Translations under genes and position numbers: made by a program | Notes under the pieces: generated by a model | Databases searched by the model: none | The model's input: the letters and a program-made list of their open reading frames with translations, nothing else | What the model was told of the DNA's origin: nothing | In this document: in pieces, positions 8,015-16,789 of the stretch | How positions within the stretch are numbered: the stretch's first letter is position 1 | How the letters are laid out: each line of letters starts with the position of its first letter | From: Deinococcus malanensis | Lineage (GTDB): Bacteria; Deinococcota; Deinococci; Deinococcales; Deinococcaceae | Assembly: GCF_014647655.1 (NCBI RefSeq) | Contig: NZ_BMPP01000017.1 | Span: 38,249-102,248, forward strand | DNA: 64,000 bases | Reading direction: 5' to 3'

Positions 8015-9082
8015 CTAGATCGTTCCGTCGTAACGGTCGCGGTAGACCACGTACGCCAGCCCCAGGGTGGCGAGGGTGCTGACCAGACTGCTCAGGCCGT
8101 AGCTGATCAGCGGCAGCGTGATGCCGGTCAGGGGCAGCAGCGACAGCGCCGCGCCGATATTCTCCAGTACCTGAAACCCAATCTGCCCCAGTACTCCGGC
8201 AAAAAGGATCTGATCCTGCAGGCGGGGCGACTCGGCGGCCATACCGGCGAGACCCCAGAACAGAAAGCCGTATAGCACCAGCACGGCCAGCGCGCCCACC
8301 AGCCCCTGTTCCTCCGCCCAGGTGCTGAAGGCGAAATCGGTGTGAGCCTCCGGCAGGAAACCGTTGTGCGACTGCGAGCCCTGCTTGTACCCCTTGCCCT
8401 GCACCCCGCCGGACCCGATGGCAATGGTGCTCTGGATCACCTGATACCCGGCTCCTCTGGGGTCCTCATAGGGGTTCAGGAAGATGGTCAGGCGTTTTTG
8501 CTGGTAGGGCTCCAGCCGTGGATACAGCAGGGTCGGGACGGCGGCACCGACCAGCAGCAGAGCCACCAGGGCATGCCACCACGGAATGCGCGCGGCGAGC
8601 AGCATCACGCCAAACATGACGCTCAGGACCATGGCCCCGCCGAAGTCCTGTAACACCACCACGGCCAGCGCCGGCAGGAAAATCACCAGGGCCTTGACGT
8701 AGGTCATGACCCCGCGGTAGCCGCCGCGCAGCACCACCGGCAGCATCAGGATCATGGCGAACTTCAGGATTTCCAGCGGCTGGAACTGCAGGGGCCCCAG
8801 CATGATCCAGTTGCGCTGCCCGTTGACCTCCTTGCCGATGACAAAGGTGCTGAGCTGCAGCAGCAGGGCCAGGAGAAAGAACCACGGCGCGGCCTTGTAC
8901 ATGCGGTCACGCCCAGCCCACCACAGGGCCGCCACTGGCACCACTGCCAGCAGCACACCCACCATCTGCTTGGTAAAAATGCCGCTGGACGCGCGGGGCG
9001 ACAACGCCGCCGTGCTGACCGTCATCAGGCCCACCACCAGCAATGCCGCCACCACCACCGGGAAACGCAGGTCGTACTTCAA
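8015..9082 (-). CDS. rodA: Rod shape-determining protein RodA (SEDS family)
   Basis: 355 aa, about ten transmembrane segments. SEDS glycosyltransferases polymerise lipid II for lateral wall growth with a partner class B PBP. Diagnostic stretches are NGQRNWI, FQPLEILKFA (with the conserved E-x-x-K), DFGGAMV, RLTIFLNPYEDP and the C-terminal SLLPLTGITLPLISYG. RodA is favoured over FtsW by the sequence style and by the neighbouring minD-minE, although Deinococcus species are often cocci. The start is TTG at 9082 with GGTGAG upstream. It follows minE on the same strand after 66 nt. Confidence 0.9.
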   Translation of the reverse strand: MKYDLRFPVVVAALLVVGLMTVSTAALSPRASSGIFTKQMVGVLLAVVPVAALWWAGRDRMYKAAPWFFLLALLLQLSTFVIGKEVNGQRNWIMLGPLQFQPLEILKFAMILMLPVVLRGGYRGVMTYVKALVIFLPALAVVVLQDFGGAMVLSVMFGVMLLAARIPWWHALVALLLVGAAVPTLLYPRLEPYQQKRLTIFLNPYEDPRGAGYQVIQSTIAIGSGGVQGKGYKQGSQSHNGFLPEAHTDFAFSTWAEEQGLVGALAVLVLYGFLFWGLAGMAAESPRLQDQILFAGVLGQIGFQVLENIGAALSLLPLTGITLPLISYGLSSLVSTLATLGLAYVVYRDRYDGTI

Positions 9083-9148
9083 AAGAGCTCACCGCACAAA
9101 GACATCACCCCCACAGCCTAAAAGCTGCCGGGGTGAAACGCGTGAAGG

Positions 9149-9397
9149 TCAGGACTTGCGCGCGGGCGGGGTGTCGTCGATGGGAATGTTGGCCATCAGC
9201 ACGACCATGTCCCCGCGCTGCTCGATCTCCACACTGCTGTTGCCGGTGGGGAAGTACCGCTTGACGACTTCCAGCAGGTCGTTGCGCAGGGCGTCCACCT
9301 TCCCGGGCGGAATCTGGGCCCGGTCGTAGGCCAGCACCAGTTCCAGGCGGTCTTTCAGGGTCTCCTTGGTGCGCCCGCGCTTCATCCAGGAAAACAT
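9149..9397 (-). CDS. minE: Cell division topological specificity factor MinE
   Basis: 82 aa. The N-terminal amphipathic segment MFSWMKRG, the MinD-interacting helix LVLAYDRAQIPPGK and the C-terminal dimerisation region are present in order, and the length matches MinE proteins. MinE stimulates MinD ATPase and drives Min oscillation or gradients that place the division site. The ATG at 9397 directly follows the minD stop; a GTG at 9406 overlapping minD would add three residues. Confidence 0.92.
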   Translation of the reverse strand: MFSWMKRGRTKETLKDRLELVLAYDRAQIPPGKVDALRNDLLEVVKRYFPTGNSSVEIEQRGDMVVLMANIPIDDTPPARKS

Positions 9398-9398
9398 C

Positions 9399-10199
9399 TC
9401 AGGCACCCCCGAACAGACGGCGCAGGGCCGAGAGGAACCCGCCTTCTTCCTCGAATTTCGGGTACGGGACGTCCTCGCCCTTCAGGCGCCGCGCGGTGGC
9501 CATAAAGGCCTCGCCGGCCTTGGTCTTGCCCAGCACCGCCGGCTCACCGACGTTGGTGCTCACGATGATGCCCTCGTCCTCCGGAACGATCCCGATGGGC
9601 TTGACGCCCAGAATGTCCAGGATGTCGCCTTCGCTGAGCATGTTGCCGCTGGCGACCATCTTGGGACGCAGGCGGTTGATGACCAGCCGGATCTCACTGA
9701 CCTGCTGCGCCTCAAGCAGACCAATGATGCGGTCCGCGTCACGCACGCTGGACACCTCGGGGTTCACGACCACCAGGGCGCCCTCAGCAGGCGCAGCTGC
9801 CGTCTTGAAGCCCGACTCGATCCCGGCCGGCGAATCGATCAGGATGCGGTCAAAGCCCTCGTCCTCGATCAGGCCGCGGATCACACCTTTGAAGACCTCC
9901 GGGTCCAGGGCGTCCTTGTCGCGGGTCTGCGAGGCGGGCAGCAGGAACAGGTTCTCTACACGCTTGTCGCGGATCAGCGCCTGGTTCATGCGGCACTTGC
10001 CTTCCAGCACGTCGATCAGATCGAACACCACGCGGGATTCCAGGCCCATGACCACATCGAGGTTACGCAGACCGACGTCCACGTCAATAACCGCGACCTT
10101 TTCCCCGAGTTTGGCGAGCGCGGCGCCAATGTTCGCTGTGGTGGTGGTTTTTCCCACGCCACCCTTGCCCGAAGTGACGACGATGACCTTGGCATCCAT
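9399..10199 (-). CDS. minD: Septum site-determining ATPase MinD
   Basis: 266 aa ParA/MinD ATPase. It has the deviant Walker A SGKGGVGKTTTT at residues 10-20, a Walker A' and B region (VIDVDVGLRNLD, RILIDSPAGIE), and a C-terminal basic amphipathic helix (LSALRRLFG) for membrane targeting. MinD recruits MinC to block septation and is released by MinE, which is encoded immediately downstream. The ATG at 10199 is where homology begins; the longer frame to 10343 translates the repeat upstream. Confidence 0.95.
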   Translation of the reverse strand: MDAKVIVVTSGKGGVGKTTTTANIGAALAKLGEKVAVIDVDVGLRNLDVVMGLESRVVFDLIDVLEGKCRMNQALIRDKRVENLFLLPASQTRDKDALDPEVFKGVIRGLIEDEGFDRILIDSPAGIESGFKTAAAPAEGALVVVNPEVSSVRDADRIIGLLEAQQVSEIRLVINRLRPKMVASGNMLSEGDILDILGVKPIGIVPEDEGIIVSTNVGEPAVLGKTKAGEAFMATARRLKGEDVPYPKFEEEGGFLSALRRLFGGA

Positions 10200-10208
10200 G
10201 TAGGGGGC

Positions 10209-10214
10209 AGTGTA
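10209..10214 (-). promoter_or_regulatory. -10 box upstream of minD
   Basis: TACACT, 9 nt before the minD ATG; likely promoter of the minD-minE-rodA unit. Confidence 0.4.
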
Positions 10215-10278
10215 GCGCGCGGGAGTGAGGGGCGGTGGGCGGGATTCTGTTCTTTGATGAGGGTGGGGTTCTGCCTTG

Positions 10279-10455
10279 TTTGCTCCGATTGCCCCACCCC
10301 CCAGCCCCCTACCCCGGAGGGGCAGGGGGAGCTTACGTTGCACTTGGCAAGAGATTTGACTGGCGCGATATGGCTGCTGGTCCAGTCAACATGTCTGGCC
10401 TGGACGCCATCATCCCTGCCCGTTGGAAGAGCCCGGGCGCTGCGCGCACGACGGC
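10279..10455 (+). repeat. Interspersed repeat, copy A
   Basis: About 177 bp beginning TTTGCTCCG, with a near-palindromic core CCCCCTACCCC…GGGGCAGGGGG (10 of 11 pairs) and ending GCGCTGCGCGCACGACGG. It aligns with copy B on the opposite strand: near-identity at both ends, divergence in the middle. Confidence 0.7.
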
Positions 10456-10580
10456 TTCCATGGCTGGTCCTGAATCCGGGCAAGGCAGGAAATGAAGAGC
10501 AAAAGCTTTTCCTTCTTTTTCAGTAGAATCCTGCCGTATTCACCAAGATATCCAGCCCGTTTACTGTCATGGCAACCCGG

Positions 10581-10756
10581 GCCGTCGTGCGCGCAGCGCG
10601 CGGGTCATTAAGTGATCCCAGAGCATGGCGTCGAAGCAGGAACGGTTGACGAAACGAGCATCCCTGCTACTTATCCTCCCTCCTTGCCCAGTGCCAACGA
10701 AAGCTCCCCCTGCCCCTCCGGGGTAGGGGGCTGGGGGGCGGGGCAACCGGAGCAAA
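10581..10756 (-). repeat. Interspersed repeat, copy B (inverted)
   Basis: About 176 bp on the minus strand, the inverted partner of 10279-10455. The first 60 bp differ at only a few positions and the last 20 bp match exactly. The middle portion is diverged. Confidence 0.7.
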
Positions 10757-10840
10757 TAAGAAAGACAAACAAGAAATCCCCATCCCCCAGCCTCCCCCAA
10801 AACGAAACCTCTCCCCTACCTTTCCCCCACCCCGCCCCTG

Positions 10841-10846
10841 TAGACT
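10841..10846 (+). promoter_or_regulatory. Probable -10 box of rimO
   Basis: TAGACT, about 90 nt upstream of the rimO ATG, implying a leader of roughly 85 nt; a GTG 8 nt downstream opens no conserved frame. Confidence 0.35.
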
Positions 10847-10939
10847 GCCTGGCTGTGAGCCTCGCGCCCCCGCACAAGCGGGCGCGGCGCGTGAGCAACG
10901 CTGGAACGGCCCTGCTGCAGGGGGGCCAGGGGAGCAAGG

Positions 10940-12439
10940 ATGACGGAAATGATGGAACGGCCGGCCGGCACCGGCACGGCAGACGTAAAGAAGGTGGGAT
11001 TTATCAGCCTGGGCTGCCCGAAGGCGCTGGTCGACAGCGAGCGGATTCTGACCCAGCTGCGCTTTGAAGGTTATGAGGTGGCCCCCAGCTACGAGGACGC
11101 CCACGCGGTCATCGTGAACACCTGCGGCTTTATCACCCCGGCGGTGGAGGAGTCGCTGACGGCCATCGGGGAGGCGCTGGACGCGACCGGCAAGGTGATC
11201 GTGACCGGCTGCCTGGGCGAGCGCCCCGAGAAGATCCTGGAGCGTCACCCCAAGGTGGCGGCCATCACCGGTTCTGAGGCGGTGGACGACGTGATGATGC
11301 ACGTCCGCGAGCTGCTGCCCATCGAGACCGACGCGTTTACGGGCCTGCTGCCAGTCGCGGCGCCCGGGATGCGCGCCGATGCAGAGCAGCCGGAAACCAC
11401 CTCACGACATGGCGATGTGCTGGCCCCCAGCGTCAAGCTGACGCCGCGCCACTACGCCTACGTGAAGATCGCCGAAGGCTGCAACCACACCTGCGCCTTC
11501 TGCATCATTCCCAAGCTGCGTGGCCGGCAGGTCTCGCGTGACGCTGGCTCGGTGCTGTACGAGTCTTTCCGCCTGATTGCGGGCGGCACCAAGGAACTGA
11601 TGATCATTTCGCAGGACACCAGTGCCTACGGGGTGGACATCCGTTACCGCGAGTCCGAGTTTCAGGGCGAGCAGGTCCGCGCCCACCTGACCGATCTGGC
11701 CGTCAAGCTCGGCGAGATGGGAGCCTGGGTGCGCATGCACTACGTCTATCCGTACCCACATGTAGAGAAACTGGTGGAACTGATGGGTCAGGGCAAGATT
11801 CTGCCCTACCTGGATGTGCCGTTGCAGCACGCCTCGCCGCGCATCCTGAAGCTGATGCGCCGCCCTGGCGCAGGCAGGCAGCTCGACACCATCCGGCGCT
11901 GGCGCGAGCTGTGCCCGGAACTGGTGATCCGCTCGACCTTCATTGTGGGCTTCCCCGGCGAGACGGAAGAAGAGTTCCAGGAACTGCTGACCTTTCTGGA
12001 AGAGGCCCGGCTGGACCGCGTGGGTGCCTTTGCCTACTCCGACGTCGACGAGGCAGACGCCCGCGCCCTGCCGGGTCACGTACCCGAAGAGGTCAAACAG
12101 GGGCGTCTCTCACGCTTCATGGAGGTCGCCCAGCGCATCAGCACCGAGAAGCTGGCCGAGAAGGTCGGGCGCGTGATGGACGTGATCATCGACGAGTTCA
12201 ACGATGACGAGGACGACCAGCCCGGCACCCGTCTGATCGGCCGGACCAAGGGCGACGCGCCGGGCATCGACGGTCAGGTCTACCTGTACGCCGGCGACTT
12301 CGCCGGGCAGATCAAGATCGGCGATATTGTCCGCGCCCGCATCGAGGACAGCGACGAGTACGACCTGTTCGGTGAGGTTGTCGAAAAGCCCGAGTGGAGA
12401 CCCAACGTGCCACAGCTCGGCCACTTCGGTAAGCACTGA
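10940..12439 (+). CDS. rimO: Ribosomal protein S12 methylthiotransferase RimO
   Basis: 499 aa radical-SAM methylthiotransferase that modifies Asp88 of ribosomal protein S12. N-terminal UPF0004 domain cysteines appear in SLGCPKA, NTCGF and TGCLGE; the radical-SAM cluster motif is CNHTCAFC (CX3CX2C); a C-terminal TRAM domain follows (about residues 410-490). The SLGCPK and [12 protein letters not shown] context separates RimO from MiaB. It starts at an ATG after a GGGGAG ribosome site. It is somewhat longer than typical RimO because of an acidic insert ([10 protein letters not shown]) in the TRAM region. Confidence 0.94.
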   Translation: MTEMMERPAGTGTADVKKVGFISLGCPKALVDSERILTQLRFEGYEVAPSYEDAHAVIVNTCGFITPAVEESLTAIGEALDATGKVIVTGCLGERPEKILERHPKVAAITGSEAVDDVMMHVRELLPIETDAFTGLLPVAAPGMRADAEQPETTSRHGDVLAPSVKLTPRHYAYVKIAEGCNHTCAFCIIPKLRGRQVSRDAGSVLYESFRLIAGGTKELMIISQDTSAYGVDIRYRESEFQGEQVRAHLTDLAVKLGEMGAWVRMHYVYPYPHVEKLVELMGQGKILPYLDVPLQHASPRILKLMRRPGAGRQLDTIRRWRELCPELVIRSTFIVGFPGETEEEFQELLTFLEEARLDRVGAFAYSDVDEADARALPGHVPEEVKQGRLSRFMEVAQRISTEKLAEKVGRVMDVIIDEFNDDEDDQPGTRLIGRTKGDAPGIDGQVYLYAGDFAGQIKIGDIVRARIEDSDEYDLFGEVVEKPEWRPNVPQLGHFGKH

Positions 12440-12495
12440 GCAGTAACAGCAGGCGGGCGAGGCCATCACAGCCTCGCCCGCCTGCTGTTACTGCT
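12439..12495. terminator. Bidirectional terminator, 25-bp perfect stem
   Basis: Two exact 25-nt arms (12439-12463 and 12471-12495) around a 7-nt loop. The left arm shares the last base of the rimO stop and the right arm abuts the stop of the convergent nitronate monooxygenase at 12496. Confidence 0.8.
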
Positions 12496-13941
12496 TTACT
12501 CGCCCAGCAGGTACTGCACCACGTCCTGCGCGGTGTAGCCACGCTTCCAGGTGGACAGCTTGACCACGTCGTCCCCGCTGGTGATCAGCGGCTGCTCGAT
12601 CTGACCGTTCTTCTGGATCTGGGGGTAACCGGCGTCGGCCATCAAGGCGTTGCACAGGCACTTGCGGCCCACGGTATCTTCAATCTTGCCGCCCTTGCGG
12701 ACGTAGTCGGTTTCGGGCTCGGCGGCGCAGCGCAGGGCCGTCTTCCCTTCACCGGTCCAGTAGAACTCGCGCAGGTAGCCGATGTCGCAGATGCGCATGC
12801 GCTCGGCGTACAGCTCGGGCTCAGACAGGGTGTTGTCGAGCTGTACGACCTTGAACGGAAACCCGGTGGGCGAGGCCAGAGGATCGGTAAACACGCTGGC
12901 CTGCCCCTCGCGGATTGCATCCAGGGTGCGGGCCTTGGTGTCGTCGCGCATGCCGCTCTCTGCGCAGTAGGCAAACAGGGTGCCCACCTGAATCCCGGTC
13001 GCACCTTCAGCCAGGGCCGTCTGCAACGCTTCGGGACTGCCCGAGCCTCCAGCCAGCCAGAACGGCAGGCCGATCTTGCGCATCTCACTGAGGTCTGCCA
13101 CGTCACGCTCGGTGTAGATGGGCTGTCCGCTCTCGTCGTAGGCCACCTGACCACGCGGCGGAGCGTTGTGACCGCCGGCGGTGGGCCCCTCGATCACGAA
13201 ACCCTGGATGCTGCCGGTGGACTTGCGGGTCAACACGCCGGCCAGCACGTGCGAGGAAATGATCGGGTAGAAGTTGGGGCGCCGCAGTGGCACGCCGCCG
13301 AATCCGTAGTCGGCCGGGTCCAGCGTCAGCGGCGCGGTTGGCGGGCCGTCCCCTTTGACGTCCACGCGGAAGGTGTAGGGCTGGCCCTGGCTGAAGGCGT
13401 CGAGCGCACCGGGCACCTCACGCGGAATGCCGGCGCCCATGATCACGGTGTCCACCCCAGCCAGCATGGCGCCGTACATGGCAGGCATGGTATGGAGCTG
13501 CAGCTTGGTCAGCAGGTTCAGGCCCACCGGGTGGTCATGGCCTTCACGGGCCAGCCAGACTTCGACGAAGGCACCCAGGATGGCCAGCCCCCAGGCGGGG
13601 TCCTGACGGGTCAGGGTAGGCAGGGGCACGCGTTTGTAGGCCTGGCCCGGGGCGCGGCCGCCTTCCAGGAAATAGTCCTGAATGGCCTTCTGGGCGCGCT
13701 CCTGATCCGGGAAGTGAGCCAGGGCCCTGCGGGTGTGCCCTTCGGGGTCACCGTCCTGCAATCGGCGCACGATCAGGTTGTCGATGCCGGTGCCGGACAC
13801 CACGCCCAGTTGCCCGATACTGGACACCGCCTTGGCCAGCCGCCAGTCGGAAATGGCGACGCCCATGCCGCCCTGGATGATGCGCGGCAGCGGGGTGGTG
13901 ACGGGAATCGGATCGTGGTGTGTGGTGGTGGATATGGTCAT
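12496..13941 (-). CDS. Nitronate monooxygenase (2-nitropropane dioxygenase family)
   Basis: 481 aa FMN-dependent TIM-barrel enzyme. PRIIQGGMGVAIS at residues 19-31, the glycine-rich FVIEGPTAGGHNAP and LAGGSGSPEAL…GATGIQVGTLFAYC are typical flavin-binding segments. At this length, with a C-terminal extension containing several cysteines (CAAEPETDYVRKGG, CLCNALM), it resembles the larger NPD/PfaD-like branch rather than the 310-350 aa nitronate monooxygenases. The substrate is unknown; the family oxidises alkyl nitronates or acts as enoyl-thioester reductase. The ATG is preceded by AGGACC. Confidence 0.8.
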   Translation of the reverse strand: MTISTTTHHDPIPVTTPLPRIIQGGMGVAISDWRLAKAVSSIGQLGVVSGTGIDNLIVRRLQDGDPEGHTRRALAHFPDQERAQKAIQDYFLEGGRAPGQAYKRVPLPTLTRQDPAWGLAILGAFVEVWLAREGHDHPVGLNLLTKLQLHTMPAMYGAMLAGVDTVIMGAGIPREVPGALDAFSQGQPYTFRVDVKGDGPPTAPLTLDPADYGFGGVPLRRPNFYPIISSHVLAGVLTRKSTGSIQGFVIEGPTAGGHNAPPRGQVAYDESGQPIYTERDVADLSEMRKIGLPFWLAGGSGSPEALQTALAEGATGIQVGTLFAYCAESGMRDDTKARTLDAIREGQASVFTDPLASPTGFPFKVVQLDNTLSEPELYAERMRICDIGYLREFYWTGEGKTALRCAAEPETDYVRKGGKIEDTVGRKCLCNALMADAGYPQIQKNGQIEQPLITSGDDVVKLSTWKRGYTAQDVVQYLLGE

Positions 13942-14110
13942 GGAAAGGTCCTGTGTGAAGCGTGGCCGGTGGCCAGAGCAGAAAAGAGGAAGGGCCAGAA
14001 TGGGTTCCCAGTCTCCCGCATGTCGGCTTCACAACGTCCGAATCTGAACGCAGTGCAAAGCCCGGCGTGCATCGGGCCTGGCCGCCAGAGTGCAGTGACA
14101 CGCCCCGACA

Positions 14111-14116
14111 TACACT
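14111..14116 (+). promoter_or_regulatory. -10 box of prepilin peptidase gene
   Basis: TACACT, CCCTGG, then the GTG start at 14123. Confidence 0.5.
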
Positions 14117-14122
14117 CCCTGG

Positions 14123-15268
14123 GTGATTCCTGACGTGCTGCTTGTGGTGATGGCTGGCGTGCTTGGCCTGCTGGTGGGCTCATTTTCCAATGTTCTGATC
14201 TGGCGGCTGCCACGCGGAGAGAACATCGCCTTTCCGCCGAGTCACTGCCCGCACTGTGATCACCGCCTAGCACCGCGCGATCTGGTGCCGGTGTTCTCAT
14301 GGGTGGGGCTACGCGGGAAATGCCGCTACTGCCGCGCCCCGATCAAGAGCCGCTACCCGCTGGTGGAGTTGCTGACCGGCGCCGGCTATGTCCTGATCGC
14401 GCTGCTGTTTCCGCCGCTGGCTTTCGGCTGGGGCACGCTGGGGCTCATGGTGCTGTTCACGCTGCTACTGGTCAGCAGCGCCATCGACCTCGATACCTAC
14501 ACCATCCCAGACGAGTTGACCCTGCCCGGGGTGGTGCTGGGGCTGCTGTTCGCGCTGGGCAACGCGCCGGATTCGGGCCTGCCGACTTTCGCGCAGGCGG
14601 TTCAGGGCGCGCTGCTGGGTGCGGGGCTGCTGGTGACCATCAACAACCTGGGAGCCTGGGTGCTGCGGCGCTTCCGTGAGCGGCGTTTCCCGGAATTCCC
14701 GCTGGGCTACCAGCAGATCAGCCTGGGCCTGCTGGCCGGTGCGTGGCTGGGACCCTGGTGGGGCGCGGGCGTGGGTTTGGCGTCTGCAGCGGTCAATCTG
14801 CTGGCCCGCCGAGTGGTGCGTATTCCAGAACTGCTGACGCTGGGCGGCCTGCTGGTCAGCGTCATGCTGGGCAGCGCCGGTATGGGTCCCGGCATGATCC
14901 TGATGGTTCAGGGCGCGCTGGCGGCAGCGGGCGCAGTCAGTCTGGTGTGCGGGGTCTACTGGTGGATTCACTGGCGCCGGCACCGCGAAGACGACACCTC
15001 TGCCAACGACGAGAACGTGGATGCCAGCGCCATGGGCTTCGGGGACGTGAAGCTGGCCGCCGTAATCGGTGCCTTCCTGGGCTGGGAACGGCTGCTGGTG
15101 GCCCTGGTGGTGGCGGTGTTTGCCGGCGCCATTCTGGGCGTCGTTCAGATGGCCATGAAGCGCGAAAACCGCGTGAAATTCGGGCCGTATCTGGCCCTGG
15201 GCGCGCTCGTGGCGCTGATATGGGGCGACGAGATCATCCGCAGTTACCGCACGATGCTCGGGTTTTAG
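14123..15268 (+). CDS. pilD: Type IV prepilin peptidase/N-methyltransferase
   Basis: 381 aa integral-membrane aspartic protease that cleaves type IV pilin leader peptides and methylates the new N-terminus. The N-terminal zinc-binding pair CPHC…CRYC lies near residues 38-75. Catalytic aspartates are visible in SAIDLDTYTIPDE and GFGDVKLA. At 381 aa it is longer than usual (about 250-290); the extra length is in the membrane region between the two Asp motifs. It is encoded alone, which is common for this gene. The start is GTG, leaderless. Deinococcus needs it for pilus-dependent DNA uptake. Confidence 0.9.
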   Translation: MIPDVLLVVMAGVLGLLVGSFSNVLIWRLPRGENIAFPPSHCPHCDHRLAPRDLVPVFSWVGLRGKCRYCRAPIKSRYPLVELLTGAGYVLIALLFPPLAFGWGTLGLMVLFTLLLVSSAIDLDTYTIPDELTLPGVVLGLLFALGNAPDSGLPTFAQAVQGALLGAGLLVTINNLGAWVLRRFRERRFPEFPLGYQQISLGLLAGAWLGPWWGAGVGLASAAVNLLARRVVRIPELLTLGGLLVSVMLGSAGMGPGMILMVQGALAAAGAVSLVCGVYWWIHWRRHREDDTSANDENVDASAMGFGDVKLAAVIGAFLGWERLLVALVVAVFAGAILGVVQMAMKRENRVKFGPYLALGALVALIWGDEIIRSYRTMLGF

Positions 15269-15369
15269 GACGTGTGGCCGGAGCACGACCTGCGCGACAC
15301 CTCACACTGGGCCGCATCAATGCAGGGGCCTTACCAGCAACTTTGCCCTGAAGCCGTGCCGCATCTCTC

Positions 15370-15375
15370 TATGCT
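15370..15375 (+). promoter_or_regulatory. -10 box of aspartic protease gene
   Basis: TATGCT, GAAGCC, then the ATG at 15382. Confidence 0.55.
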
Positions 15376-15381
15376 GAAGCC

Positions 15382-16515
15382 ATGGTCACCATGGAACTCC
15401 CTCTTCATGTCGTTCATGGCCGGCCGTTCATTGAGCTGCAGTATCGCTACGGTGCACATGGGCCCTTGTCGGCCTGGACCTGGCTGGACACTGGAGGTGG
15501 CTCCGTCATCTTCGGCAATCAGCTGGCACGGGCCCTGCATCTCGAACCAACGGGCGAACCCTTTGCTGAAGAAGGCGCACGGTACACACCCGTTCGCGCT
15601 CCCACTCTCGTTGCGAACGACATAGAACTCCCGCTCAGTGACGCTCCGGCCATAGTGGTCGACCGGCCCTGCGTTGGCCCAGCCGCGCTCCAGGCACCGG
15701 CGTTCCTGCCCGCCCGATTCTTCCGTCAATTCACCGTGACCTTCGATTACCCAGGACGTCGCCTGCGTCTGGAGGCTCCCGAAGGCATGCCTGATGCGGC
15801 TGGAGGTATCGGGGCGGCCATTTATCCGTCCACCGCTTTCGTGCGGGTCGAACTCGAGATTATGGGCGAGCGCCTGGGCTTTCTGCTCGACACCGGCGCG
15901 TCGTACAGCATGATCTCTGAAGCCGTGTGGCAGCGTTGGCATGCAGCCCATTCCCACTGGCCCACCACCCGTGGGGCTTATGGATATGCCCAGATGACAG
16001 GCAGTGCCGACGAGGGTGAACTGGGCATGATTCGTGTGCCGGAGGCAACCCTGGGTGATATCCGGTTAAGCAACCCGGGGTTTGTCACTCGGCCCGAAGG
16101 TGTGTTTGAACGGTACATGTCCTCGATGATGACGGCACCGATCGTCGGAGCACTTGCGGGAAACGTGCTGCGGCACCTGTGCCTGACTATTGACTATCAG
16201 CGGCAACGTCTGCATGTTCGACCGGAGCAGACGGACTGCGGGCAGGACTTGAAGGCGCTTGGCCTGTGCCTGCACACTCAGGGCCCGCAGTGTTTCGTAA
16301 CCGCAGTCAGCAAGGCTGCGCACACCACCACTCGAACACAGGTTCAACCTGGAGATGAGGTTGTTGCAGTCGGTGGATACCGTCTTGATGGAACGGATCT
16401 GACGTCCGCGGTCGAAGCTCTTTGCGGTGTCCCCGGTGAGCTTCTTGAGGTCCAGGTTCGGCGAAACGCCACGGCGTCGAATCTCCAGCTTCCCGTCGTT
16501 GCCTTGCTTGGATAG
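15382..16515 (+). CDS. Retropepsin-like aspartic protease with PDZ domain
   Basis: 377 aa. Two aspartic-protease half-sites occur in one chain: TWLDTGGGS with Asp36 and FLLDTGASYS with Asp170, each in a clan AA beta-barrel-like region. The C-terminal segment from about residue 285 (VQPGDEVVAVGGYRLDG) reads as a PDZ domain. This gives a single-chain pseudo-dimeric protease with a peptide-binding module. No signal peptide is obvious, so it may be cytoplasmic. Codon use looks less GC-biased than in neighbours. An ATG at 15391 is an alternative start. Confidence 0.72.
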   Translation: MVTMELPLHVVHGRPFIELQYRYGAHGPLSAWTWLDTGGGSVIFGNQLARALHLEPTGEPFAEEGARYTPVRAPTLVANDIELPLSDAPAIVVDRPCVGPAALQAPAFLPARFFRQFTVTFDYPGRRLRLEAPEGMPDAAGGIGAAIYPSTAFVRVELEIMGERLGFLLDTGASYSMISEAVWQRWHAAHSHWPTTRGAYGYAQMTGSADEGELGMIRVPEATLGDIRLSNPGFVTRPEGVFERYMSSMMTAPIVGALAGNVLRHLCLTIDYQRQRLHVRPEQTDCGQDLKALGLCLHTQGPQCFVTAVSKAAHTTTRTQVQPGDEVVAVGGYRLDGTDLTSAVEALCGVPGELLEVQVRRNATASNLQLPVVALLG

Positions 16516-16789
16516 GTAAACACAACGGAGCGTAAAGGCTGGCCGGCACATCCCAGGCCACAGAGCAGGCACGACCAGAGTGGGCTGTTCCAGTGCCACC
16601 TGGGGCGTTGGAAGTAGGTACGAATACAGGGTCAACCATGGCATGGGAGGAAAGCACTCAGTCTCCACGCGCCCACCAATTCATCCCGGAGACCTCAGAT
16701 CAGGCACGGAACCTGCGATCGCTGCACCTCGGCTGACTTAGACTGGGTTCAATTTCCTTTTCGCCACTCCAGGCCCAGCGAGGTTGTCC

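Larger units (their letters stand above)
10200..10939. other. 740-bp intergenic region with inverted repeats
   Basis: Separates the divergent minD and rimO transcripts. It contains two inverted copies of a 177-bp repeat (listed separately), a 125-bp AT-richer spacer at 10456-10580, and a probable rimO promoter with -10 TAGACT at 10841-10846. No convincing coding frame is seen. Confidence 0.7.

Noticed and set aside
10855..11067. GTG frame just after the rimO -10 box
   Set aside because: Overlaps rimO out of frame and has low-complexity composition.
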